From the IMG/VR virus record IMGVR_UViG_3300046007_004212, positions 1 to 25,128 of that record: 25,128 nucleotides of DNA; one strand, 5' to 3'. The position numbers were made by a program, and so were the translations under genes. Origin of the DNA: a virus. The notes beneath the pieces were generated by a model. It was not told where the DNA came from. It made no database searches and saw nothing but the letters and a program-made list of their open reading frames with translations. Of the stretch, positions 1 to 7,668 are shown piece by piece. Each line of letters starts with the position of its first letter. Within the stretch, counting starts at the first letter, position 1.

Positions 1-1267
1 TCTTGAGAAGTTCTGAACCGTCAATAACATCTTCTGCAGTGGCGCCAGGAATTCTTGCAAGAGGGAGCTGGCCGTCTTCTTCTTCCAGGCGTGCAATTTC
101 TTTATCGAATTCTGGCTGATCTTTTTCAATCAGTGCGTTAACCTCAGACCAGTCGCGCGCGTTGCCAACTGTGCCTGATGGGCGTCCGTCTGCACTGAGA
201 CGTGTAACCGCTTGTGGTCGACCTGTTGGTCCAGGGATAACTGCGTAGTTATCGTCTGATACATAGTAAGGGCCTTGCTTCTTCCAACCAATTGGCAAGT
301 CCTTACGAGAAGCAGATAGATCTGAAACTGAAGGAATGTCTTGATCAAACTGATCTTTGAATGATGGTTCCTCTGGAGCTTCCATCCCTGGAATACGCGC
401 TTGGTACACTGCTGCATTGCTGCTGCCAACTGGGTACAGCCCAGGCGCAAGCCCAGGAACTCCTGAAACTTCAATAAGGCCAAACTCAGATGTTAATGAC
501 GTTCCTGTAGCTGTGCGCTCTACAATGCTGTTGCTACCAGCGCCAACGTAGTTGCCGCGTGCGACTTGAATAGAGCCGTCAGGCAAACGGAATCGGAAGT
601 TAATACCACGTCCCATTTCAACCCATCGACCAAAACGGTCACGCCACTGTAGAGCTACACGTGCGCGACGAGCTGCAGAAGAGTTGCCAGCGCTAAACGC
701 AGCAACGAGTGCAGTTACATCGTCAATCTTAAAATAGGCAGGAACTGCAGACGCCTGCAAAGTGCGGAGACGTAAGAATGCGTGTTCGCGCTCAATAGAC
801 TCTGGCGGAAGCGAGTGAGCCATAGCAACAAGAGGGCGAGCGTCATCTGCAATAGCAGGGTCAGCTGCAATCCACGCTGAGTACTTCTTACGTAGATCAT
901 CGTCTGTCAATGACGCGTTAAGCGGAGATAGCGGGTGACCCTTAGGAAGAAGGTCTGCATGCTTTGTGCTAACACTCGCTAGAAGAGTCTTCTGGTTCAA
1001 GCTAATAAACTTTGTAACTTCACGGAGAACACCGTAGTTGCGAGACTCTTCTGGGAGAGACGCGAGCTCCTTCATAGCGCGAGCCATAACGATAAGCGCA
1101 GCGCGAGGAGTGACGTGACGCTCTGGGAGTGCAGTCTCATTGGCAGCATGAACAAGAGAAAGGACTTGGTCGTTCAACGCCTTTGTGCGCTTAGCCTTTG
1201 CCTTGGTCGACTGCGCTACCTTGCGATTAAAGTTGCGGTCAATCATGCGGTTGATAGGTGAGTCCAT
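1..1267 (-). CDS. Phage structural protein, partial (C-terminus cut off by window edge)
   Basis: An open frame of 422 codons starts with ATG at 1267 and runs off the left edge with no stop, so the true protein is longer. AGGAG precedes the start by about 6 bases and lies inside the end of the upstream gene, 2 bases away, which suggests coupled translation. The N-terminal half is helical and rich in Ala and Arg. The middle holds an RDRFGRWVEMG segment followed by a beta-rich stretch; I recall similar RDRxGRxxEMG segments in structural proteins of actinophages. A DLLPKGHP motif near residue 103 is echoed twice in the upstream Dps-containing protein (DLLPKAHP, DLLPKKNR), which suggests the two proteins share a partner or arose together. 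Its position after the portal and head gene favours a virion role. The exact function is unknown. Confidence 0.75.
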   Translation of the reverse strand, partial: MDSPINRMIDRNFNRKVAQSTKAKAKRTKALNDQVLSLVHAANETALPERHVTPRAALIVMARAMKELASLPEESRNYGVLREVTKFISLNQKTLLASVSTKHADLLPKGHPLSPLNASLTDDDLRKKYSAWIAADPAIADDARPLVAMAHSLPPESIEREHAFLRLRTLQASAVPAYFKIDDVTALVAAFSAGNSSAARRARVALQWRDRFGRWVEMGRGINFRFRLPDGSIQVARGNYVGAGSNSIVERTATGTSLTSEFGLIEVSGVPGLAPGLYPVGSSNAAVYQARIPGMEAPEEPSFKDQFDQDIPSVSDLSASRKDLPIGWKKQGPYYVSDDNYAVIPGPTGRPQAVTRLSADGRPSGTVGNARDWSEVNALIEKDQPEFDKEIARLEEEDGQLPLARIPGATAEDVIDGSELLK

Positions 1268-1269
1268 AG

Positions 1270-3090
1270 TTATTCTCCTGTTGCCTTTCTATTCTTTTTT
1301 GGCAGGAGGTCTGCGTCCTTACTGCTGTACAGCTTTGTTGCTAGTTCATATGCTCGTGAGAATGGTACATCACCGTCACGGACGCCACGTAGCCAGGCGC
1401 CTCGTAAGGCTGGGATCACTTCGTATCCTAATCCTGAATATTCAGCCATAGAAAAAATTGCGTGCTCTGGCGAGCCGTACTCGTCTGCAGACTTAAGAGC
1501 TACCTGCAGAAGTTCATGCTGTAGAACTGCAGCTTCTCCACGAGATGACTTAGGGTGAGCCTTAGGGAGCAAATCATTGTCCTGCTTGTAATTTGGATTA
1601 GCTGGGCGTCCACTCTTAAGAAGCTTAAGGAACGCGTTAACACGCGCCATTGCCCAACCGTCACGAGTCATACCTGGTCTGTGGCTAGACGAGAATGCTC
1701 CAGCGCCACGGCGGTAGACTGCCTTCAGCATTGGAAGCGTTGCCTTACGTCCAGGCTTTGCTTTTTCGTTATGCGCTTCTACCTTATTGCGAAGAGAGTT
1801 TTCTACCTTGTCAGAGAAAACAATTTTCTTTGAGCCTGCAGCAGATCCTGGCTTATTTTTCTTTGAGCCGTAGATGCGGTCTTTCTTAGGAGCGCGGCGT
1901 GAAGCTGCAAACTCTGAATCGTCTGCTGCATCAACAGGGACACAGTTAGGAACCATGTTCCCCTTCTTGCCCTTCTTCATACCGACCTGCTTGTAACCGT
2001 CCCAGCAAGGACTCTTACCAGCAGCAATTAAAGCGTCGTATTCGTGAGCGCTCAGCTCATCAAATGGCTCATCAAAGTTAGCAGCACTTGCAGTAATCTG
2101 GTCGTCCTCTACCTTAACAACTCCGTCAGGGATAACTGCAAAGCGGCACTTGCCTTCGTCTTCAATAGGCTGTGCAATAATCTTGCAAACGCCAGGACCT
2201 TCGTACAGAACACAATTGATGCACTTAACACCAATTGCTTTGTACTCGTTTTCAGCCGCAGGAGTGTATCCTGCCCAGATTCCTGTGCGGTCCTCATTAA
2301 ACTTGCCATGCTTTTCAGCAATCTCTAGAAGAGCTGCTGCAAGGTCCTGCTCTTCAGCAACAATAATTCCTGCTGCCGTAAGTGCTTCTTGCTGCTGCGC
2401 TTGAAACGCTTCATAGCCACCCATAACAACATGGCAGTGGTGGCATGGGCAGTCTTCATCACAAAGACAAACTCCACCATCGCTTGACGGACACATGCAC
2501 TCGCCATATCCGCAGAGTGCGCAGCCATTTGCGTCATCCATCAGCTGCTCAACCGGAGGCACAACTACATCAGTCATGTCTACACTTATAGGTTGAACAG
2601 CGTCAGATTTTCCCAAGCTATCTGCTCGTGTTGGAGAAAGGTATGATGTTAACTTCCAGCGTAGCTTCTTGTGTTCGTCATCTCGGCCCGCGAGGTAATC
2701 TGCAATACCTTGTTCATCAAGATCTGATGCGATCTTAAACGCTACGTTGATTGACTCGATAAGAATGTTGTTTGCCTCTAACAAGTCCTGACACATGAGC
2801 ATCGCGTCTGAGCCAACCTCCATGTCAGACATGCTAGACAAGTTTGCAAAGTCTGAAAGACGATAAGGAGTGAGCGCACCCATCTTGCGGATGTTCTCTG
2901 CAACAGGGTCAAACTGCGCAAAGGCGTCTTCGTAGATGTCGCTAAAGAAGTCGTGGAACTGTGAGAAGTCGCGGCCAGTAACATTCCAGTGATGTCCGTG
3001 CGCCTTGGTGTAGAAAACAACGTTGTTACCTAGAAGACGAGCAAGAGCTTCTACAAGCTCTGGCTTCTCTGCACGCATGTTGTGATTCAT
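1270..3090 (-). CDS. Head-region fusion protein: N-terminal Dps/ferritin-like domain, Cys-rich cluster, phage structural C-terminus
   Basis: This 606-residue protein follows the portal gene by 2 bases. GAAGGAGCG before the ATG is formed by the last portal codons. Residues 1-150 resemble a Dps four-helix domain: HGHHWNVTG (31-39), H46, D51, D61 and E65 in FDPVAENIRKMG match the ferroxidase helices. The residue four after H46 is Ser50 rather than the usual Asp or Glu, with Asp at 51. Residues 190-220 carry nine Cys and three His in about 30 residues, a probable metal site. Residues 290-315 hold a second four-Cys pattern (CINC, C302, C315). Residues 358-385 (SPCWDGYKQVGMKK, NCVP) and 402-495 (DRIYGSKKNKPGSA, GWAMARVNAFLK) recall C-terminal modules of phage head proteins. 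In related gene orders this slot holds the maturation protease or scaffold, but I see no clear protease motif. Iron binding in the virion is an inference. Confidence 0.75.
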   Translation of the reverse strand: MNHNMRAEKPELVEALARLLGNNVVFYTKAHGHHWNVTGRDFSQFHDFFSDIYEDAFAQFDPVAENIRKMGALTPYRLSDFANLSSMSDMEVGSDAMLMCQDLLEANNILIESINVAFKIASDLDEQGIADYLAGRDDEHKKLRWKLTSYLSPTRADSLGKSDAVQPISVDMTDVVVPPVEQLMDDANGCALCGYGECMCPSSDGGVCLCDEDCPCHHCHVVMGGYEAFQAQQQEALTAAGIIVAEEQDLAAALLEIAEKHGKFNEDRTGIWAGYTPAAENEYKAIGVKCINCVLYEGPGVCKIIAQPIEDEGKCRFAVIPDGVVKVEDDQITASAANFDEPFDELSAHEYDALIAAGKSPCWDGYKQVGMKKGKKGNMVPNCVPVDAADDSEFAASRRAPKKDRIYGSKKNKPGSAAGSKKIVFSDKVENSLRNKVEAHNEKAKPGRKATLPMLKAVYRRGAGAFSSSHRPGMTRDGWAMARVNAFLKLLKSGRPANPNYKQDNDLLPKAHPKSSRGEAAVLQHELLQVALKSADEYGSPEHAIFSMAEYSGLGYEVIPALRGAWLRGVRDGDVPFSRAYELATKLYSSKDADLLPKKNRKATGE

Positions 3091-3092
3091 TC

Positions 3093-4856
3093 TTACGCTC
3101 CTTCTACTGCCTTGTCAATAAGATTGGAAATGTCATCTGCCGGTGCAGCGCTAGGTGGAATTGCTTCTGGCTGCGCTGGTGCCTCTGTTGGTGTTGGCGC
3201 TGGTGCACCTTGCTGCTCTAGAATCTGTTGTACCTCGGGAGGTACTGGCGCTACTGAATCTGCCTGCTGCGCATCACGAACACTCTTCATTACTTCTGGA
3301 GCAAGGGCTGCAATCATCGCCTGAGTAAGCTCGGGAGAGATAGCTCCTTTTTCAATCATCATGCGGATTGCAATTTCTTTTGCATCTGGAGCGTCTTGAT
3401 TTGAGAAGCCGTGAGCATGACGCCATGTCTCGTAAGAAATCGCCATCTTGTCAAAGCCTGAATCAGCATCAGCCGCGCGGTCGTTACGAGTAGCAACCTG
3501 TGAAGGGTCATACCAAACAACAATCTTCTTTACATCTTCTTCAGTGAAGCCAGAAGCGATGAGCGCTGGTCGTAGGTAAACAACTGTAAGAGCGTCAGCA
3601 ATCAAAAGCATCAACGGTTCAATGTGTGCCTTGTATAGGGACTCGTCAATTTGAAGGGCGTTAGAGTACTTAACGTTTGCAAGCCCTGTAACGATATCCT
3701 TAGGAACGTCAAGTCCCTGGAGGATACGCTCTAGTACGCGGTCTGCGCGTTGTGCAAGTGCTGGGTCAAACGAGCGCTCAAACTTAAACTGCTTAATTTT
3801 GTCGCCAAGCTCTGCAGGTCCACGAATAATAAGTGGAACTACTGCTGATGCTGAATCCTCATCACGAATAGGAGTTGTCATAGCGTCGATGAGTTGATCT
3901 TCAAACTCATCCTCTGCCTCTTCAACAGTTAGCCCTGGGTTGAGATCATTCTCATCATCATATGGGTAATCTGGGTCAGGAGATCCAGCAACACTGAGTC
4001 CGTCTGGTAAGTACAGAGCTCCTGCGTTTAAGCGTGAACGAGTAGTCGCGCGGAACGTACGGTTGAGCAAAAGTAGCTCTGCGCAAAGATCTAGGAGACC
4101 GCGCAATGAAGAGTCTGCTTCTTCGGAGTAGCGTGGGTGAGCTCTCCAGATACGTCCAACAAACGCAGTCTTTGGAAGTTGAATAACATTCATGCCGGTG
4201 CGTCCGCCACTTGCTAAGTCACGGCGTGGAACAACTACATAGTTATTACGTGCGTCAACCTGCAATTCATCTGTAGATCTAATGTCCCAAGATTCTTGTG
4301 TTCCGCTGCCTGCGCGTGCTGGAAACTGAACAAGGTAGCATTCGCCAGACACAACAAGATTAAGAGCTGCGTCCTTTAGGAGACCAGCTTGTCCGCCATA
4401 CGCGGAGTCTAAGCGCGCGAGCGCGCGCTCGGCTGCTGCCGCTAAGCGTTCGTCAACAACATTGCTGTTGTTAACATTTACTGGAGACTCTGAAGGATTG
4501 TCAACCGCAGCCGCATATAAACGGATACGTGAAACAACAGATCCAACCAAGTTAAATGCATACTTGATTTCTCCGATAGCGTCGTAGTACTCCCACGCTT
4601 CGCCTTGCCAGTCGGTAGACCCTCCTGCGCGGCGCTGCTTGAAGTATTCAACTTCGCCTTTATCGTTAAGCTTGATTTGAGTTGCTGCCGCAGTCATTGC
4701 TCGCGGAGTTGAGTATGCAACAGGTTGTGCTTGATTAGACATTGGATCAATATTAAATGACGTAGGAGCCTGGGGCGCGGTTGTTCGTGGCGCAGCTCTA
4801 CGCTGTGCACGGTTACCGCCTGGGCGTGAATTATTATCACGCTTAAATACAGCCAC
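3093..4856 (-). CDS. Portal protein
   Basis: This 587-residue protein would form the ring at the capsid vertex through which DNA is packaged and ejected. The GTG start at 4856 is chosen because AGGAG lies 6 bases upstream. The N-terminus is basic and disordered (GNRAQRRAAPR). The core from about residue 80 reads WEYYDAIGEIKYAFNLVGSVVSRIRLY, then LLKDAALNLVVSGECYLV and GRIWRAHPRYSEEADSSLR. It continues with the LDVPKDIVTG-ANVKYSNALQIDES segment near residue 400, which is typical of portals of siphoviruses infecting actinobacteria. The C-terminal 70 residues are Pro/Ala/Gln-rich. It is the fourth gene of an operon starting near 6121 and is followed at once by the Dps-containing head protein. 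Length and gene order fit the family. No truncation is seen. Confidence 0.92.
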   Translation of the reverse strand: MAVFKRDNNSRPGGNRAQRRAAPRTTAPQAPTSFNIDPMSNQAQPVAYSTPRAMTAAATQIKLNDKGEVEYFKQRRAGGSTDWQGEAWEYYDAIGEIKYAFNLVGSVVSRIRLYAAAVDNPSESPVNVNNSNVVDERLAAAAERALARLDSAYGGQAGLLKDAALNLVVSGECYLVQFPARAGSGTQESWDIRSTDELQVDARNNYVVVPRRDLASGGRTGMNVIQLPKTAFVGRIWRAHPRYSEEADSSLRGLLDLCAELLLLNRTFRATTRSRLNAGALYLPDGLSVAGSPDPDYPYDDENDLNPGLTVEEAEDEFEDQLIDAMTTPIRDEDSASAVVPLIIRGPAELGDKIKQFKFERSFDPALAQRADRVLERILQGLDVPKDIVTGLANVKYSNALQIDESLYKAHIEPLMLLIADALTVVYLRPALIASGFTEEDVKKIVVWYDPSQVATRNDRAADADSGFDKMAISYETWRHAHGFSNQDAPDAKEIAIRMMIEKGAISPELTQAMIAALAPEVMKSVRDAQQADSVAPVPPEVQQILEQQGAPAPTPTEAPAQPEAIPPSAAPADDISNLIDKAVEGA

Positions 4857-4901
4857 GCTACACTCCTCGTCGTTGGTTAACGGAACTCTTGGACAACATG
4901 G

Positions 4902-5240
4902 TTAGTTGTCTAATCGTGCGGTTATAAGGCTTGATACTGCCGACAAGGCAAATATACACCCAATGAGCAAAGTCATAGTTGGAAAAGCAGCATAAAAAAG
5001 AACTACCGGGAGCGCTATCCACATGGACACGCACCACTCACAAGTGAATAGGAATCCTAGGTATGAGGACTCCGGTGGAAACTTTTCCCAGAAGACATTG
5101 CGAACAGGGGCAAGAATCTCGTCTAGCATGATAAGTCGAGTGATTCTAAACACCGCAAGGGCGAGGATGATGAAGTTAAGAACAGACATCACTTGGAAGT
5201 GTTCAAATGGATTGAAGGTGGTCATTTCGGTTAGTGTCAT
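4902..5240 (-). CDS. DUF1360-like membrane protein
   Basis: This 112-residue protein begins at the ATG whose first bases form an ATGA overlap with the stop of the gene at 5237-5629. An in-frame Met 24 codons upstream is rejected because it would lie deep inside that gene and has no ribosome-binding site. Features seen are a hydrophobic segment near residues 15-35 (VMSVLNFIILALAVFRITRL), the LFTCEWCVSMWIALPVV segment with its CxxC pair, and a final hydrophobic helix (TLLIGCIFALSAVSSLI). The RITRL and CxWCxSxW pattern is the hallmark of DUF1360, a small membrane family common in phages and Gram-positive bacteria whose role is unknown. It lies 45 bases before the portal start and is co-transcribed with the head genes. 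It could affect the host membrane or assembly at it; the sequence does not decide. Confidence 0.75.
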   Translation of the reverse strand: MTLTEMTTFNPFEHFQVMSVLNFIILALAVFRITRLIMLDEILAPVRNVFWEKFPPESSYLGFLFTCEWCVSMWIALPVVLFYAAFPTMTLLIGCIFALSAVSSLITARLDN

Positions 5241-5629
5241 GTTGTTGGGTCCTTTACTGAGTCCATCGTTTGGTACGGGCTCCAGGAGCGAAGGCGTGAG
5301 CCGCAATTGCACCCTTTGACGTACTTAAACGCGATGATCTTTCCAGAGCGGGTAATCGCCTGTGAGTCATCTGATTTATTCCCAGACCAGTTTAGGTCTT
5401 GGAGTCTTTCTGAGAAGATAAGCCGTGGCCCTGTGTGGTGATCTGCCGCGACTAATAGAACTTGAGATTCGTCGTCCTCTAGGACAACAAGGCGTACTTT
5501 CTCGAGATAACGAGCGCCAGTATGAACTAAATGAGAAGAAGAAGAGACAAGGACACTTTTGAAGTCATCGGTGATGTCGGGAGGGACAACCGTGATGTTA
5601 GCGGGAAACAGGTCGTGACGTACTCTCAT
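5237..5629 (-). CDS. Hypothetical protein with GCNCGSRLRSW motif
   Basis: This 130-residue protein starts at an ATG that overlaps the TGA of the upstream HTH gene (ATGA) and ends by the same kind of overlap into the DUF1360 gene, so the three genes are translationally coupled. The protein is beta-rich: the middle reads KVRLVVLEDDESQVLLVAADHH and the C-terminal part IIAFKYVKGCNCGSRLRSW. The CNC pair followed by GSRLRSW is a short motif I have seen in small phage proteins, but I cannot assign a function. There is no signal peptide, membrane segment or recognisable catalytic motif. Its place between a DNA-binding protein and head genes suggests a late function. Confidence 0.7.
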   Translation of the reverse strand: MRVRHDLFPANITVVPPDITDDFKSVLVSSSSHLVHTGARYLEKVRLVVLEDDESQVLLVAADHHTGPRLIFSERLQDLNWSGNKSDDSQAITRSGKIIAFKYVKGCNCGSRLRSWSPYQTMDSVKDPTT

Positions 5630-6114
5630 TGAAGTGCCTTATCTACGCGACGTTTCATCGCGCGGTAGGTAACCCCTGACGCACGGGCAAGCTCTGACAC
5701 TGTAACACCCTTTAGATAGAGTTCTCCTGCGATGACAGTTAGTTCATTATTCGCGGTGAAAGAAGCAGACGAGGCTGTTGTTCGTGAGCGGTAACGCCGA
5801 GCAAGAGGCGACAGCCGCGCAATACGCAACTGCTCATCTTGTGGAATACCTGGGCTCTTTGGACGTTGCCTTACGTAGCGAGGCTTCTTCACAGGAGGCG
5901 TAGGGGTCGCGGTGATAAACTCGTGGCGGGTGATTTCTTTGACTACCCAGGAGCGAATGGTGCTTCGGCGCTTGGCGGGTGTAAACGCATCAGCAATAGA
6001 CTGCAAGGTCCAACCAGCATCGTGTAGATCTTGGACGCGGCTCCACAATTGATCCTTCACAAGCGTGGCAAGGAACTCTTGCTCACTCTTTGGAAGATCG
6101 GGTGTATGCGCCAT
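5626..6114 (-). CDS. Two-HTH DNA-binding protein, first gene of the head operon (regulator or terminase small subunit)
   Basis: This 162-residue basic protein has two helix-turn-helix-like segments: HDAGWTLQSIADAF near residues 31-44 and GVTVSELARASGVTYRAMKRRV near residues 136-157, joined by a Pro/Arg-rich linker (PPVKKPRYVRQRPKSPG). The ATG at 6114 has no Shine-Dalgarno sequence. Instead TGATATAGT ends exactly 6 bases before the ATG, so the mRNA is probably leaderless. Repeated TTCGAAGA and ATGTACAA elements lie just upstream and may be its own operators. The protein shares its layout (GWTLQ-first HTH, second HTH near the C-terminus) with the 201-residue protein at 16691-17296, so the two may be paralogues. 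It could be a late-gene regulator or a small terminase; distance from the large terminase argues against the latter. Confidence 0.7.
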   Translation of the reverse strand: MAHTPDLPKSEQEFLATLVKDQLWSRVQDLHDAGWTLQSIADAFTPAKRRSTIRSWVVKEITRHEFITATPTPPVKKPRYVRQRPKSPGIPQDEQLRIARLSPLARRYRSRTTASSASFTANNELTVIAGELYLKGVTVSELARASGVTYRAMKRRVDKALQ

Positions 6115-6120
6115 AGTGAA

Positions 6121-6129
6121 ACTATATCA
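6121..6129 (-). promoter_or_regulatory. Extended -10 promoter for the HTH/portal operon (leaderless start)
   Basis: On the minus strand this reads TGATATAGT, with 6 bases (TTCACT) before the ATG at 6114. That is the spacing expected if transcription starts at the A of ATG, and no ribosome-binding site is present. Leaderless mRNAs are common in actinobacteria. Confidence 0.6.
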
Positions 6130-6185
6130 TCTTCGAAGACGTTTATGTACAAATTGCGGTGATAAGATGATGTACAATTCGAAGA
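6130..6185. promoter_or_regulatory. Candidate operator: repeated TTCGAAGA and ATGTACAA elements
   Basis: The palindrome TCTTCGAAGA (6130-6139) and ATGTACAA (6145-6152) recur as ATGTACAA (6170-6177) followed directly by TTCGAAGA (6178-6185). The repeats sit immediately upstream of the leaderless promoter of the HTH gene, so they may bind that protein or another phage regulator. The rest of 6186-6300 holds a short GGTAC/GTACC inverted repeat and AT-rich sequence with no gene. Confidence 0.35.
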
Positions 6186-6311
6186 ATCGGTACCTTATGG
6201 TTAAGTACCTTGGACGAGAGAATGGGTAGTTGGTTGTTTTCGACAGTTCGTCAAGTGTCTCGAGCGTTTTTTCTATAACGAATATTTTTTCTACTTTGTG
6301 AGAAAATAAAA

Positions 6312-6339
6312 GAAGACCACCTGCTATGAGGTGGTCTTC
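6312..6339 (-). terminator. Intrinsic terminator after the peptidoglycan-binding gene
   Basis: An 11-base-pair perfect stem (GAAGACCACCT/AGGTGGTCTTC, loop of 6) is followed on the minus strand by TTTTATTTT. It lies 13 bases past the stop codon at 6353 and closes the lysis transcript. Confidence 0.85.
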
Positions 6340-6352
6340 CTTCTTTAAGAAT

Positions 6353-6826
6353 TTATACGATTGGATTTACGTTTGGATCTCCAGCAAAGATAGCTAGGAA
6401 TGTATTAACATCAACTGACTTGTCAGTGACGTCCAATCCTCTGTCTTGTTGGAACTGGTTGACTGACATCATGGTGAGTTCACCAAGCCAGCCATCACGA
6501 TCTCCAACAACATCCTTGTAGCCAAGCTCTTCAAGGCGACGTTGAATATGATGAATGGTTAGAGACTTGCGCTCGAACTTATTCTCATATACACATTTGC
6601 TGAGAAGGACTTCATCCACATCGCCAGTAACTGCAGCGTTAGCTACAGGCATTGGCTCTTGTGGTTGTTCAACAGGAGCTGGTGTTGGTTCAGGCTGAGG
6701 CTCAGGCTCTGCAACAGGAGTAGGTTCTTCTACAACCGCAACAGGTACTTCCTCTACCGCAACCGCAACAGGCTCATCAGCTACCGCAGGGGTGTCGATG
6801 TTTTCAATATCTTCCATATCTTCCAT
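6353..6826 (-). CDS. Peptidoglycan-binding-domain protein with Pro/Val/Glu-rich N-terminal region
   Basis: This 157-residue protein has an acidic N-terminus (MEDMEDIENI). A low-complexity stretch of Pro, Val, Glu and Ala repeats covers residues 13-64. A PG_binding_1-type domain covers about residues 88-147, with SLTIHHIQRRLEELGY, GDRDGWLGELTMMSVNQFQ and VDVNTFLAIF as its hallmark elements. There is no signal peptide. It starts 15 bases after the lysozyme gene ends. In many phages both domains form one endolysin, so this may be the wall-binding partner of a two-gene lysin. A virion role is the alternative. The start at 6826 is kept because AGGAT lies upstream; the Met at 6817 is also possible, with GGAAG in front. 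Confidence 0.8.
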   Translation of the reverse strand: MEDMEDIENIDTPAVADEPVAVAVEEVPVAVVEEPTPVAEPEPQPEPTPAPVEQPQEPMPVANAAVTGDVDEVLLSKCVYENKFERKSLTIHHIQRRLEELGYKDVVGDRDGWLGELTMMSVNQFQQDRGLDVTDKSVDVNTFLAIFAGDPNVNPIV

Positions 6827-6841
6827 AGGCTTATTTTAATC

Positions 6842-7426
6842 CTAACCTTTTGTTGTTGACTTAGGGAATTGCTTTTCCCATTTGGTAATGAGATGCTCAC
6901 CCGCAGTGCCATCGTAGGCATTGGGTCCTAAGCCCCATGAAGACCAGTCCGTACCGCCTTGTGTCATGTAGTGCACGACTTGAACGTTAGTAACTGGGTC
7001 GAATAGCTCGGTAGGCTTTAGCATACCGAACTTCTCATTAAATAGAGCAAGACGGTCTTTACCCAAGCTACCAATCATGTTAACTTGGAATATACCGTAT
7101 GAGTTATCACCGGTACTTACCGTATCGTTGTGAGCCACTGGTCGGCCATTGGATTCTTTCATGGCGACAGCCCAGGCAGTCCGTAAGGCTTTGCCTTCGA
7201 ATCCCACCGCAGACAAGAGCTCGATAAGCTCGTCGTTGGTAAGAGTCTTTGCACCTCTGAACTTGTCCAGAGGATCTACTACCTCTACCGCTTTGGCTTT
7301 GGTTGTAGGTGTAAGTTGTACTTCGGTTGCGTTAGCAGCTACTGCAGCTACTCCCGCAACACCAATTGTTAGAGCCGTAATATAGGCTACGGTCGACATT
7401 GCTATGGCACGTGTTGTGATTTGCAA
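6842..7426 (-). CDS. Secreted or signal-anchored lysozyme/transglycosylase-like endolysin
   Basis: This 194-residue enzyme would cleave the glycan strand of host peptidoglycan. Residues 1-33 are a basic start and a hydrophobic Ala-rich segment (VAYITALTIGVAGVAAVA), either a cleavable signal peptide or a signal-anchor. The lysozyme-like domain spans about 60-190: the likely catalytic Glu is E91 in MKESNGRP, followed by NSYGIFQVNMIG (108-119), VTNVQVVHYM and DWSSWGLGPNAY, which match the transglycosylase/lysozyme superfamily. The start is TTG, 10 bases after a perfect AAGGAGG. The next Met (7399) is too far from it, and an in-frame stop at 7442-7444 blocks extension. The wall-binding domain is encoded separately downstream (6353-6826). 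With the holin-like gene at 7669 it forms the lysis cassette. Confidence 0.85.
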   Translation of the reverse strand: MQITTRAIAMSTVAYITALTIGVAGVAAVAANATEVQLTPTTKAKAVEVVDPLDKFRGAKTLTNDELIELLSAVGFEGKALRTAWAVAMKESNGRPVAHNDTVSTGDNSYGIFQVNMIGSLGKDRLALFNEKFGMLKPTELFDPVTNVQVVHYMTQGGTDWSSWGLGPNAYDGTAGEHLITKWEKQFPKSTTKG

Positions 7427-7562
7427 CGCTAGTTCGCCTCCTTAGGTCGGGGATGGGACAACCCATTGATGTTCCAATGAGCTTCTTGCTACCGCTATGC
7501 TTCTCAGATTTGTGTCTGTCCTCTACCGCTTGCATAGGGCCGGAGATAAGAAGGGATGACAT
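7332..7562 (-). CDS. Short ORF overlapping the endolysin start (uncertain)
   Basis: An ATG at 7562 has an excellent GAAAGGAACGACA leader like those of confident genes, and opens a 76-codon frame. It overlaps the lysozyme gene by 95 bases in another frame. Residues 1-40 (with an alternative Met at residue 10) are unique sequence. The C-terminal end, rich in Ser and Cys, looks like an out-of-frame reading of the signal-peptide codons. It may be a true small lysis protein or a short translated leader that brings ribosomes to the endolysin's TTG start. I recognise no family. Confidence 0.4.
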   Translation of the reverse strand: MSSLLISGPMQAVEDRHKSEKHSGSKKLIGTSMGCPIPDLRRRTSVANHNTCHSNVDRSLYYGSNNWCCGSSCSSC

Positions 7563-7597
7563 TGTCGTTCCTTTCGTCTCTCCGTAGTAGGCTGTTT

Positions 7598-7616
7598 GCC
7601 TGGTGATAACTATACC
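7598..7616 (-). promoter_or_regulatory. Candidate promoter for the endolysin transcript
   Basis: Minus-strand AACTATGGTATAGTT contains a -10-like TATAGT within a 6-base inverted repeat (AACTAT/ATAGTT). It lies between the upstream terminator and the start codon at 7562. No -35 box is evident. Confidence 0.4.
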
Positions 7617-7630
7617 ATAGTTAAAATGAA

Positions 7631-7652
7631 ACAGGCACCCGTAGGTGCCTGT
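7631..7652 (-). terminator. Intrinsic terminator after the holin-like gene
   Basis: A 9-base-pair perfect stem ACAGGCACC/GGTGCCTGT with a 4-base loop is followed on the minus strand by TTCATTTTAA. It sits 17 bases past the holin-like stop. Confidence 0.8.
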
Positions 7653-7668
7653 CCCACTGTAATTTATG

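Noticed and set aside
1185-1833. Plus-strand open frames opposite the head genes
   Set aside because: They lie opposite long, well-supported minus-strand genes, have no convincing ribosome-binding sites and give low-quality protein sequence rich in Leu, Cys and Arg.
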